A DNA stretch of 64,000 nt from Burkholderia ubonensis subsp. mesacidophila (lineage in GTDB: Bacteria > Pseudomonadota > Gammaproteobacteria > Burkholderiales > Burkholderiaceae). Under the pieces are notes generated by a model. It was not told the origin of the DNA and ran no database searches. It saw only the letters and a program-made list of their open reading frames with translations. A program made the translations under genes and the position numbers. The stretch covers positions 930,001-994,000 of the forward strand of contig NZ_CP020738.1 of NCBI RefSeq assembly GCF_002097715.1, given 5' to 3'. Below, in pieces: positions 44,365-52,445 of the stretch (the first letter of the stretch is position 1; the number at the start of each line of letters is the position of its first letter).

Positions 44365-44926
44365 ATTGAAGTGCGCGCCGTCGCGGCGCGCCGCCGGGCG
44401 AAATGCTGACTAGCCCGAGCGGGCCGGGTGAGATGACGATTGCGGTGAGCAATTCGCCACGCCATATGCAACATGAAGCCGGCAAGGGTCGGCCATTCAG
44501 ACATATTCCGTCATTCGGGCAATTCATCGCATCGCTCGATGCGTGTTGCTGTTCGGTCGTGTCTCCAGGGGAGCGGCAGCGTGCCACGTCACGCGGGGCA
44601 GCACGGTGCGCGGTGAGTCGATGCGAAGGAGTCGAGTCATCTCGATAAGATGGGCCGATATTTTGATGAGTTTAATGAAAAATCCCAATTTACCGATTAA
44701 AAATAATGAGACGAGTACGAATTTAATGTCGGAATGTTGTTTTTAATTGAAATTCGATAATTGGATTTCGCATAATCAGCGCTTGATTGACGTGTCGCGA
44801 GATTGGTGGAATCTAAGTGTTAAGTATATTTAACAAAAAAGATGATGGGCTGATCAGGGTCGCCAATATGCACCGCGTGGCCCTGTTCGACGGTCACGCG
44901 CATCGCACGCGTCGTCGCGCGGACTG
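44365..44926. other. intergenic region with AT-rich island before tpsBA
   Basis: No gene supported in 562 bases. Bases 44640-44860 are strongly AT-rich against the genome average and probably contain the promoter of the two-partner secretion genes. TTTACCGATTAAAAAT near 44690 resembles the TTACCGAT elements of the 53.2 kb AT-rich region. Confidence 0.5.
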
Positions 44927-46663
44927 GTGCGATTCGATCGCGCCAGTCGCTTTGCGGGTTTTATCGTGCGGCCGGTGAACGCCGGGCGCTTGCTGTGCGC
45001 CGCGAATCTGCTGACGTTCGCCGTTGCCGCAGTCGCACAGGCACCCCAGTCCGGCGCACAGCCGCAGAGTGCGCAGCGTCATCAGGCCCAGCAACTCGAC
45101 GAGCTCAGGCAGCAGGTGCTCGACCAGCCGGACGTGCTGTCCGCGAAACCGTCGAGCGAATCAGGCGCGTTGCGCTTTCCTGCGGAAACGCCGTGTTTCG
45201 ATATTCACGAAATCGAATGGCGCGGCGCCGACGCATTCCCGTGGCTGCGTAATGCCGTGCCGCTCGAACACGCATGCATCGGACAGAACGGATTGAGCTT
45301 GCTGCGCGAATGGGTCGGGCAGCATCTCGTCGCGCGCGGCTTTATCACGTCGCTCGTGAGCATTCCGCCGCAGGATCTGTCGACCGGACGCCTGATCATC
45401 GACGTGCTGCCCGGCCGCATCGGCGCGATCGACGATGCGCGCGGCGGGATCGGCTGGACGCCCATCGTGTTTCCGCGCGGCGCGCAGGCATTGCTGAACG
45501 TGCGCGATCTCGATCAGGCGCTCGAGAACGTGCGCCGCCTGCCCGGTCAGTCGGCCGCCGCGTTCGACTTGGTTCCGGGCGCGTCGCTTGGCGACACCGA
45601 CATCGTCGTTCGGCATCCGGACGATGCGCGCCGCGTCCGCTTCGTCGCGACCGCCGACAACGGCGGGCTCGATGCCACCGGCCGCAACCAGCTCGGCGCG
45701 ATCGTCGCGATCGATTCGCCGCTGGGGCTCTACGATCAACTGATCGTCACCTACAACACCGACGCCGCGCTGCGCAACAAGTCGCTCGGCTCGCAAGCGA
45801 AAAGCGCGGCATGGAACGTGCCGGTCGGATATGCGTCGTTCTCGCTCGGCATCAGCGAGTGGACGAGCCGGCAGACGCTCGCGCCCGAGCTGCCAGGCGA
45901 GGTCATGCCGCCGCTCGGCCAGCGGACCCGCCGCTACGAAGCCGGCGTGAGCTACGTGCCGTATCGCTCAGGTCACGGCAAGACGACGCTGCGCTTCAGG
46001 CTCGCTCGCCGCGAGGACCGTTCGTGGTTCGGTCCCGTCGAGCTCGACGTGTTCCGCCACGACATCGTCAGTTATGAAGTGGGCGCATCGCATCGCGAGA
46101 AGCTCGCGCGTGCGACGGTCGACGCGAGCATCGGCATGCGCGCGAGCCTTGCCGGGCTGAGCGCCTTCCCCGGGCGCGTCAACGGCCGGCCTGAATGGGA
46201 CGGCCGCTATCGCGTGTACAGCGCGACGCTCGGCGCCGATGCGCCGTTCCGGATCGGCGCGCGTGCGTTCGGCTATCGCGGATTGCTCCAGCTTCAGTAC
46301 GCGCCCGGTGCGCTGCCATCGACCGAATACCTGCAGATCGGCGGCCGCTACACGGTGCGCGGCTTCGACGGCAATCAGACGCTCGCCGGCGACAGCGGCT
46401 GGTTCTGGCGCAACGAACTGGCGACGCCGTTGTTCAGCTCGCACGAGGCCTATGTCGCTCTCGACGCCGGCGCGGTCACGGGCGCGGGCTCGCGCGAAGG
46501 CGCGGGCCGGGACGGGCGCACGTTGATTGGCGCCGCGCTCGGCGTGCGCGGCGGCTACCGGATGATCGGCTACGACGTCGCGCTCGGCGTGCCGCTTCGC
46601 AAGCCCGGGGCGCTGCAGACCGCGCGACCCACGCTCGACGTATCGCTCACTGCGCGTTTCTGA
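44927..46663 (+). CDS. two-partner secretion outer-membrane transporter (TpsB, FhaC/ShlB family)
   Basis: A 578-residue (from the GTG at 44927) Omp85-type transporter that should export the exoprotein encoded next. A hydrophobic signal segment (LLCAANLLTFAVAAVAQA) is followed by a Gln-rich helix, POTRA domains (about 75-220; CFDIHEIEWRGADAF, GFITSLVSIPPQDLSTGRLIIDVLPGRIG) and a 16-strand barrel. The conserved loop-6 motif is YTVRGFDGNQTLAGDSGWFWRNEL (about residue 480-503). The start is uncertain: GTG at 44966 would give a more normal signal peptide. Gene order tpsB then tpsA, 128 bases apart. Confidence 0.9.
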   Translation: MRFDRASRFAGFIVRPVNAGRLLCAANLLTFAVAAVAQAPQSGAQPQSAQRHQAQQLDELRQQVLDQPDVLSAKPSSESGALRFPAETPCFDIHEIEWRGADAFPWLRNAVPLEHACIGQNGLSLLREWVGQHLVARGFITSLVSIPPQDLSTGRLIIDVLPGRIGAIDDARGGIGWTPIVFPRGAQALLNVRDLDQALENVRRLPGQSAAAFDLVPGASLGDTDIVVRHPDDARRVRFVATADNGGLDATGRNQLGAIVAIDSPLGLYDQLIVTYNTDAALRNKSLGSQAKSAAWNVPVGYASFSLGISEWTSRQTLAPELPGEVMPPLGQRTRRYEAGVSYVPYRSGHGKTTLRFRLARREDRSWFGPVELDVFRHDIVSYEVGASHREKLARATVDASIGMRASLAGLSAFPGRVNGRPEWDGRYRVYSATLGADAPFRIGARAFGYRGLLQLQYAPGALPSTEYLQIGGRYTVRGFDGNQTLAGDSGWFWRNELATPLFSSHEAYVALDAGAVTGAGSREGAGRDGRTLIGAALGVRGGYRMIGYDVALGVPLRKPGALQTARPTLDVSLTARF

Positions 46664-46698
46664 TCGTTGCGGGCGCGCCCGCGCCCGCCGTACGTCAC

Positions 46699-46717
46699 GG
46701 GGGGAGTAGCCATGTAA
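46699..46717 (+). promoter_or_regulatory. ribosome site with start-stop codon pair before tpsA
   Basis: A strong GGGGGAG ribosome site (46699-46705) is followed at normal spacing by ATG TAA (46712-46717), a start codon directly followed by a stop. It sits 75 bases before the tpsA ATG, whose own ribosome site (GGAAA) is poor. It could hold ribosomes and influence tpsA translation, or be a decayed start. Confidence 0.4.
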
Positions 46718-46791
46718 GCACGCACGCTCGTTCGTCATCGGCGCGGCTTGTGCCACGCCGCTTCATTCATTTTCTGGAAACCGAAAAGACC

Positions 46792-49700
46792 ATGAAACAT
46801 CAACAACAATATCCGCGCCATCGCGCGGCGACGCCGTTCGCGCGCACCGCGCTCGCCGCGGCGCTGACGGTCGTGATGCCGATCCTTGCGATGCAGACCG
46901 CTTCCGCGCAACCGGCGCTCGTTGCGGATCCGTCCGCGGCCAACCGCCCCGGTCTCGGCGTCGCGTCGAACGGCACGCCGATCGTCGACATCAACGCACC
47001 GAATGCCGCCGGCATTTCGACCAACCGCTTCCTCGACTACAACGTCGGCTCGAACGGCCTCGTGCTGAACAACAGCGTGGGCCGCACGAACACGCAACTG
47101 GCAGGCAGCATCGACGGCAACGCGCAACTCGGCGGCCGTTCGGCGCAGGTGATCCTGAACCAGGTGACGGGCGGCAACGCGTCGGTGCTGGCAGGCGCGA
47201 CCGAAGTCGCAGGGCAAAACGCGCGAGTGATCGTCGCGAACCCGAACGGGATCAGCGTGAACGGCGCGAGCTTCATCAACGCGAACCGTGCGTCGCTTGT
47301 CGCGGGAACGGTCGAGTTTGATCAAAACGGCGGCATCACGCAGTTCCGGACCGAAAACGGACACATCGCAATCGACGGAGATGGCCTCGACGCGAGCAGT
47401 CAGGACCGGCTGGATCTCGTATCGCGCACTCTCAAGGTGAACGCGGCCGTGCAGGCGAAGAAGCTGTTCGTGGTCGCGCAAAAGGGCGCGGCAGCGATCG
47501 AGTATCCTAGCCTGGAGATAGTCAAGGGATCGCCGGATAGCGGGGCGGTCGATGTCGCGATCGATGTGTCGAAGCTTGGCAGCATGCATGCGGAATCGAT
47601 TACGATGCATGGCGCATCCACTGGCGTTGGCGTGAACGTTGATGGCAAGATTGAAGCGCTGACAGGTAAGATCACGCTGATGTCGGATGGCAAGATCCAG
47701 GTGTCGGCGGACGGCAACCTCACGGCGGCCGGCGAATTGAGTGCCTTCGATAAGCTGGAGAACGCCGGCACGATCACCGGCAGCAAGTTGACTTTGCTCA
47801 AGGGCGTCGCGAACACGGGCACCTTGCGCGCGGACGGCAAAGTCCTTGCCTTGGCTGATGTGGACAACAGCGGATCGATTTACGGCCGTAACGGCGTCGA
47901 GATTCTGGGTAACCTCCATCAAGAAGCACCAGGGGTCGTAGGGGCCAACGGTAAGGTGTCGGTGTTGGGGAAGACGACCGGCTCCGGAACGATCGACGAA
48001 AACATGACGAAGCCGCCGGTCGCAGAGACGAAGCCGCCGGTGAATCCGGACCCGCCGGTCGCAGAGACGAAGCCGCCGGTGAACCCGGAGCCGCCGGTAG
48101 CAGAAACGAAGCCGCCGGTGAACCCGGAGCTGCCGGTCGCGGAAACGAAGCCGCCGGTGAACCCGGAACCGCCGGTTGCTGAGACGAAGCCGCCGGTGAA
48201 CCCGGAGCCGCCGGTCGCGGAAACGAAGCCGCCGGTGAACCCGGAGCCGCCGGTCGCAGAAACGAAGCCGCCGGTGAACCCGGAGCCGCCGGTTGCTGAG
48301 ACGAAGCCGCCGGTGAACCCGGAGCCGCCGGTCGCGGAAACGAAGCCGCCGGTGAACCCGGAACCGCCGGTTGCTGAGACGAAGCCGCCGGTGAGCCCGG
48401 AGCCGCCGGTCGCGGAAACGAAGCCGCCGGTGAACCCGGAGCCGCCGGTCGCGGAAACGAAGCCGCCGGTGAACCCGGAGCCGCCGGTCGCGGAAACGAA
48501 GCCGCCGGTGAACCCGGAACCCCCGGTTGCTGAGACGAAGCCGCCGGTGAATCCGGAGCCGCCGGTTGCCGAAACGAACCCGAAACTCGTCGTGGATCCT
48601 TCCGAGGCCAACCGCCCTGGTCTTGACGTCGCATCGAACGGCACACCGATCGTCGACATCAACGCACCGAATTTCGCCGGCATTTCGACCAACCGCTTCC
48701 TCGACTACAACGTCGGCTCGAGCGGCCTCGTGCTGAACAACAGCGTGGGCCGCACGAACACTCAACTGGCGGGCAGCATCGACGGCAACGCGCGGCTCGG
48801 CGGCCGTTCGGCACAGGTGATCCTGAACCAGGTGACGGGCGGCAACGCGTCGGTGCTGGCAGGCGCGACCGAAGTCGCGGGACGGAATGCGCGTGTGATC
48901 GTCGCGAACCCGAACGGGATCAGCGTGAATGGTGCCAGCTTCATCAACGCGAACCGCGTGTCGCTCGTCGCGGGCACGACGGAGTTCGACGCGTTGGGCC
49001 GTGTCGCACGGTTCCGGACCGAGAACGGCCGCATCGCGATCGACGGCGACGGGCTCGACGCGCGCGACGCGAACCAGCTCGATCTCGTGTCGCGCAGCTT
49101 GAATGTCGATGCGGCTGCGCGCGCGAAGAAGCTGGTGGCGATCGCTCATCAGGGGACGGCGGCGATCGAGCAGTCGAACCTGCAGACGCGCTCCGGCCCG
49201 GCAAGCGGCACGGCGCCGGACGTGGCGATCGATGTGTCCGGATCGGGCGGCCTGCATGCGGATGCGATCACGCTGGTCGGCGCATCGGCGAAAACCGGCG
49301 TCAGGGTCGCCGGCACGGTCGACGCGTCGGCCGGCAACGTGTCGCTCGCATCGAGCGGCAAGGCGAGGATCGAGTCGGGCGGGCGGCTGCAAGCGGAGAC
49401 GCTGTCGATTCCGAGCGCGCTCGACAATCACGGCACGGTCAGTGGTGGCACCGTCAGCGTGACCGGTCACCTCGACAACGCCGGTTCCGTTCGGGGGCGC
49501 AGCGTCAGGATCGCTGGCAATGCGGCCAATGCCGGCACGCTGCACAGCGACGGCACGCTCGAAATCGGAGGCCGCCTGACCAACGACGGTGCCGACAGCG
49601 TCGTCAGCGGGCGTGACATTCAGGTCATGGGTAACGTCGTCAACAACGGGGCGGTGAGCGGCGCCGGGTCACTGAAGCTCATGGGCGCGCTGACCAACGA

Positions 49701-50184
49701 CGGCACGATCGAGGGCGGCGACGTTCGGGTCATGGGCAGTACGACCAACACCGGCACGCTGCGCGCGGAGAAGTTGCTCTCCGCGATGGGCAACGTGACC
49801 AACGACGGCACGATCGAGGGCGGCGACGTTCGAGTCATGGGCAAGACGGCCAACACCGGCACGCTGCGCGCGGAGAAGCTGCTCTCCGCGATGGGCAACG
49901 TGACCAACGACGGCACGATCGAGGGCGGCAACGTTCGGGTCATGGGCAGTACGACCAACACCGGCGCGCTGCGCGCAGAGAAGTCGGTCTTCGCGATGGG
50001 CAACGTGACCAACAACGGCGCGTTGCACGGCGGCGATTCGGTCTTCGTGATGGGCCGCCTGTACAACGGGTTGTCCGGTGTCGCGAGCAGCTACGGCAAC
50101 GTGTCGGCCTTGGGGCGCGTGTCGGGGCCGGGTCGTACCGTCAGCTACATGGTGCGTCCGTTGCTTGCCGGCGACGTCCGGTAA
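46792..50184 (+). CDS. two-partner secretion exoprotein with two TPS domains
   Basis: A 1130-residue filamentous-haemagglutinin-like exoprotein. Signal peptide about 1-41 (cleavage near TASA-QPAL). First TPS secretion domain about 42-290 with ANPNGISVNGASFIN and FLDYNVGSNGLVLNNS; its trailing beta-helix to about 405. Then fourteen 13-residue repeats KPPVNPEPPVAET (414-595). Then a second TPS domain from 596 almost identical to the first (ANPNGISVNGASFIN again), and a beta-helix ending in three 35-residue repeats (964-1068) and a short tail. There is no CdiA-like toxin end and no immunity gene, so adhesion or matrix function is likelier than growth inhibition. Two TPS domains in one chain is unusual, since one is normally enough for TpsB recognition. 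The start is MKHQQQYPRHRA at 46792. Confidence 0.9.
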   Translation: MKHQQQYPRHRAATPFARTALAAALTVVMPILAMQTASAQPALVADPSAANRPGLGVASNGTPIVDINAPNAAGISTNRFLDYNVGSNGLVLNNSVGRTNTQLAGSIDGNAQLGGRSAQVILNQVTGGNASVLAGATEVAGQNARVIVANPNGISVNGASFINANRASLVAGTVEFDQNGGITQFRTENGHIAIDGDGLDASSQDRLDLVSRTLKVNAAVQAKKLFVVAQKGAAAIEYPSLEIVKGSPDSGAVDVAIDVSKLGSMHAESITMHGASTGVGVNVDGKIEALTGKITLMSDGKIQVSADGNLTAAGELSAFDKLENAGTITGSKLTLLKGVANTGTLRADGKVLALADVDNSGSIYGRNGVEILGNLHQEAPGVVGANGKVSVLGKTTGSGTIDENMTKPPVAETKPPVNPDPPVAETKPPVNPEPPVAETKPPVNPELPVAETKPPVNPEPPVAETKPPVNPEPPVAETKPPVNPEPPVAETKPPVNPEPPVAETKPPVNPEPPVAETKPPVNPEPPVAETKPPVSPEPPVAETKPPVNPEPPVAETKPPVNPEPPVAETKPPVNPEPPVAETKPPVNPEPPVAETNPKLVVDPSEANRPGLDVASNGTPIVDINAPNFAGISTNRFLDYNVGSSGLVLNNSVGRTNTQLAGSIDGNARLGGRSAQVILNQVTGGNASVLAGATEVAGRNARVIVANPNGISVNGASFINANRVSLVAGTTEFDALGRVARFRTENGRIAIDGDGLDARDANQLDLVSRSLNVDAAARAKKLVAIAHQGTAAIEQSNLQTRSGPASGTAPDVAIDVSGSGGLHADAITLVGASAKTGVRVAGTVDASAGNVSLASSGKARIESGGRLQAETLSIPSALDNHGTVSGGTVSVTGHLDNAGSVRGRSVRIAGNAANAGTLHSDGTLEIGGRLTNDGADSVVSGRDIQVMGNVVNNGAVSGAGSLKLMGALTNDGTIEGGDVRVMGSTTNTGTLRAEKLLSAMGNVTNDGTIEGGDVRVMGKTANTGTLRAEKLLSAMGNVTNDGTIEGGNVRVMGSTTNTGALRAEKSVFAMGNVTNNGALHGGDSVFVMGRLYNGLSGVASSYGNVSALGRVSGPGRTVSYMVRPLLAGDVR
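46918..47430 (+). repeat. first copy of the TPS-domain duplication
   Basis: This segment and 48586-49098 are near-identical in DNA, with an offset of 1668 bases (556 codons) measured at the GCCAACC pair at 46939 and 48607. Identity is highest from about 46935 to 47290 and falls away afterwards, so the duplication covers the secretion domain but not all of the following beta-helix. Extents are judged by eye. Confidence 0.85.
48031..48576 (+). repeat. fourteen in-frame 39-base tandem repeats in tpsA
   Basis: Fourteen uninterrupted 39-base units encode KPPV-N/S-P-E/D-P/L-PVAET. A partial unit (KPPVAET, 48010-48030) precedes them. Three codon spellings of the last four residues recur (GTCGCGGAAACG, GTTGCTGAGACG, GTCGCAGAAACG) in a mixed order, showing that groups of units were copied. 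Amino-acid changes are confined to unit 1 (Asp), unit 3 (Leu) and unit 10 (Ser). Being a multiple of three, the array can change length without breaking the frame. Confidence 0.97.
48586..49098 (+). repeat. second copy of the TPS-domain duplication
   Basis: Second, internal copy of the segment at 46918-47430, located after the proline-rich array and beginning PKLVVDPSEANRPGL. Small substitutions (for example ANPNGI retained, Ala to Val or Arg elsewhere) show it is old enough to have diverged slightly, or is kept alike by gene conversion. Confidence 0.85.
49681..49995 (+). repeat. three 105-base tandem repeats in the tpsA 3' part
   Basis: Units start at 49681, 49786 and 49891, each encoding a 35-residue MG-x2-TNDGTIEGG-type beta-helix turn; a diverged partial fourth begins at 49996. 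DNA identity between units is very high, so they are recent. Confidence 0.95.
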
Positions 50185-50188
50185 ACGT

Positions 50189-50221
50189 CGTTTGCCCGGC
50201 TCGCACAGGGCCGGGCAAACG
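50189..50221 (+). terminator. 12-base-pair hairpin after tpsA
   Basis: Perfect stem CGTTTGCCCGGC/GCCGGGCAAACG with a nine-base loop, five bases after the tpsA stop. No T run follows, so it may act with Rho or as a 3'-end protector. Confidence 0.6.
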
Positions 50222-50256
50222 GGGCGTCGCGCAGCCGGCGACGCCTTCTGAAACAT

Positions 50257-50297
50257 GAATCGCGCCGGAGCATGATTGCATTGCTCCGGCGCGATTC
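50257..50297. repeat. perfect 16-base inverted repeat
   Basis: Arms 50257-50272 and 50282-50297 (GAATCGCGCCGGAGCA and its complement) around a nine-base loop TGATTGCAT. It stands 72 bases after tpsA, behind another hairpin. Possibly a second, bidirectional terminator or a protein-binding site. Confidence 0.7.
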
Positions 50298-50524
50298 GCT
50301 ATCGGCGGCACATCGTGTCGCGCGCACATTCGCACGATCGTTCGTGCCGCATATCGGGCGATCGCTATCGGCTGCATTGAAAAAGCCAATTGGGGGATGC
50401 TCCCCCGAGCGCCTAGATTACACAACACGATGCCGGCGGCAGGTAGCGCGCTGCGCGCATCGTTCCCCACAATCGATCATCCGGTCCGACGCACGCTGCG
50501 CGGGCGCAATGCACGGAGGCGCAG

Positions 50525-50947
50525 ATGGCTCAACTCAAGGGCAGCAAAACCGAAGAGAACCTGAAGTATGCGTTTGCGGGCGAATCGCAGGCGAACCGCC
50601 GCTACCTGTATTTCGCGTCGAAGGCGGACGTCGAAGGGCAGAACGACATCGCCGCGCTGTTTCGCTCGACCGCCGAAGGCGAGACGGGCCACGCGCACGG
50701 CCACCTCGAGTATCTCGAAGCGGTCGGCGATCCGGCGACCGGCCTGCCGTTCGGTTCCTCGCGGCTGAACCTGCAATCCGCGATTGCCGGCGAGACGCAC
50801 GAGTACACCGACATGTATCCGGGCATGGCGAAGACCGCCCGCGAAGAAGGCTTCGACGAAATCGCGAACTGGTTCGAGACGCTCGCGAAGGCCGAGCGCA
50901 GCCACGCCAACCGCTACACGAAGGCGCTCGACGCGCTCGTCGACTGA
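50525..50947 (+). CDS. rubrerythrin, short form without rubredoxin domain
   Basis: A 140-residue di-iron four-helix-bundle protein. Iron-ligand motifs are GESQANRRY (Glu20 region), [10 protein letters not shown] (Glu-x2-His near residue 54-57) and [10 protein letters not shown] near 127. The C-terminal rubredoxin domain of classic rubrerythrin is absent. It probably reduces peroxide. The next genes, an Fe-S oxidoreductase and DUF3501, follow on the same strand; the trio recurs in bacterial genomes and probably works together. Confidence 0.92.
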   Translation: MAQLKGSKTEENLKYAFAGESQANRRYLYFASKADVEGQNDIAALFRSTAEGETGHAHGHLEYLEAVGDPATGLPFGSSRLNLQSAIAGETHEYTDMYPGMAKTAREEGFDEIANWFETLAKAERSHANRYTKALDALVD

Positions 50948-51062
50948 CCCGCGCGGTCGGAGTTCACCTACTGCGGCCCGCCGTTTGCCGTCCGCCGCCC
51001 CGCCGCTCGCGTGACGCGGGCGGCGCGTGGGCGCGCGCCTTCCCGTCCCGCTGGAGCGCCCC

Positions 51063-52400
51063 ATGCCACACAAGGAAGGCAGTCTCGAAGCCCCGACCCG
51101 GCATCCGCTCGACTGGCAGTCCGACACGTTCTACGACCAGGCGGCCATCGATGCCGAGATGACCCGCGTGTTCGACATCTGCGCGGGTTGCCGGCGCTGC
51201 GTGTCGCTGTGCGGCGCATTTCCGACGCTGTTCGACCTCGTCGACGAGACGCCGACGGGCGATATCCACGAAGTGCCGAAGGACGCGTTCGGCAAGGTCG
51301 TCGACCAGTGCTACCTGTGCGACCTCTGCTACATGACGAAATGCCCGTACGTGCCGCCGCATGCGTGGAACGTCGATTTCCCGCACCTGATGCTGCGCGG
51401 CAAGGCGGCGCGCTACCGGCGCGGCGACGTGAAGCTGCGCGACAAGCTGCTGTCGAACACCGACGCGCTCGGCCATTTCGCGGGCATCCCGATCGTCACG
51501 CAGGCCGTCAACGCGGTGAACCGCACGCCGCCCGCGCGGCACGCGCTGGAAGCCGCGCTCGGCGTCGACCGCAAGGCCTGGCTGCCGGACTTCGCGCCGC
51601 GCAAGTTCCGGCGCGCGGCCAAGCGCTCGGACGGCCATCCGGTGCGCGACGGCGAGCGCACGCCCGGCAAGGTCGCGATCTATGCGACGTGCTACGTGAA
51701 TTTCAACGAGCCCGGCATCGGCCACGACCTGCTCGCGATCCTCGCGCACAACGACATTCCGTACGAGCTCGTGACGAGCGAGGCCTGCTGCGGGATGCCG
51801 CTGCTCGAACAGGGCAATCTCGCGGGCGTCGCCGCGAAGAAGGACACGAACATCCCCGTGCTCGAACGCTACGCGCGCGACGGCTATGCGCTGATCGGCG
51901 CGATTCCGAGCTGCGTGCTGATGTACAAGAACGAGCTGCCGCTGATGTTTCCCGGCGACGCCGCAGTGCGCGCGGTCGCCGACGCGTTCTGGGATCCGTT
52001 CGAATATGTGATCGCGCGGCATCGCGACGGCCTGCTGAAGACCGATTTCAAGACCGGCCTCGGCACCGTGTCGTACCACGTGCCGTGTCACGCGCGCGTG
52101 CAGAACATCGGCCGCAAGACCGCCGACGTGCTGTCGCTCGTGCCCGAGACGCGCGTGAACGTCGTCGAGCGTTGCTCGGGCCATGCGGGCACGTTCGGCG
52201 TGAAGAAGGAATTCCACGCGGAAGCGATGCGAATCGGCGGGCCGGTGTTCAAGGCGATGGCGGAGCCGAAGCCGGACTTCGTGTCGTCGGACTGCGCGCT
52301 CGCGGGCCATCACATCGTGCAGGGCATCGACGAGGCGGGCCTCGCGCAAGCGCCGCTCGCCCATCCGCTCACGCTGCTGCGTCGCGCGTACGGAATTTGA
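51063..52400 (+). CDS. Fe-S oxidoreductase with two CCG domains (GlpC/HdrD-like)
   Basis: A 445-residue protein. Two N-terminal [4Fe-4S] ferredoxin-like sites (CAGCRRCVSLC near 42-52 and CYLCDLCYMTKCP near 85-97) are followed by two cysteine-rich CCG domains (EACCGMPLLEQGNL near 249-262, CALAGHH near 421). It resembles GlpC and the heterodisulfide-reductase D subunit, an electron-transfer module. No membrane segment. The start MPHKEGSLEAP gives a family-typical length. It lies between rubrerythrin and DUF3501, so it may supply electrons to the rubrerythrin. Confidence 0.85.
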   Translation: MPHKEGSLEAPTRHPLDWQSDTFYDQAAIDAEMTRVFDICAGCRRCVSLCGAFPTLFDLVDETPTGDIHEVPKDAFGKVVDQCYLCDLCYMTKCPYVPPHAWNVDFPHLMLRGKAARYRRGDVKLRDKLLSNTDALGHFAGIPIVTQAVNAVNRTPPARHALEAALGVDRKAWLPDFAPRKFRRAAKRSDGHPVRDGERTPGKVAIYATCYVNFNEPGIGHDLLAILAHNDIPYELVTSEACCGMPLLEQGNLAGVAAKKDTNIPVLERYARDGYALIGAIPSCVLMYKNELPLMFPGDAAVRAVADAFWDPFEYVIARHRDGLLKTDFKTGLGTVSYHVPCHARVQNIGRKTADVLSLVPETRVNVVERCSGHAGTFGVKKEFHAEAMRIGGPVFKAMAEPKPDFVSSDCALAGHHIVQGIDEAGLAQAPLAHPLTLLRRAYGI

Positions 52401-52445
52401 TCCAGATCAACCAAAGATCAATTCGAGATCAACGAAGGACAACTC

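Larger units (their letters stand above)
50185..50524. other. intergenic region with two strong hairpins after tpsA
   Basis: 340 bases with no gene. Two perfect hairpins (50189-50221 and 50257-50297) follow the tpsA stop. The rest includes the probable promoter of the rubrerythrin gene near 50400-50510. Confidence 0.5.

Noticed and set aside
48031..48576. Array of 39-base repeats as a CRISPR or a satellite
   Set aside because: Units are contiguous, without spacers, and continue an open reading frame that codes a proline-rich stretch.
46735..49545. Long open frame antisense to tpsA
   Set aside because: It arises from the GC-rich codon bias and repeats of tpsA; no start signal or recognisable protein.
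46792..50184. CdiA-type contact-dependent inhibition toxin
   Set aside because: The protein ends in beta-helix repeats without a toxin domain, and the next gene is rubrerythrin, not an immunity gene.
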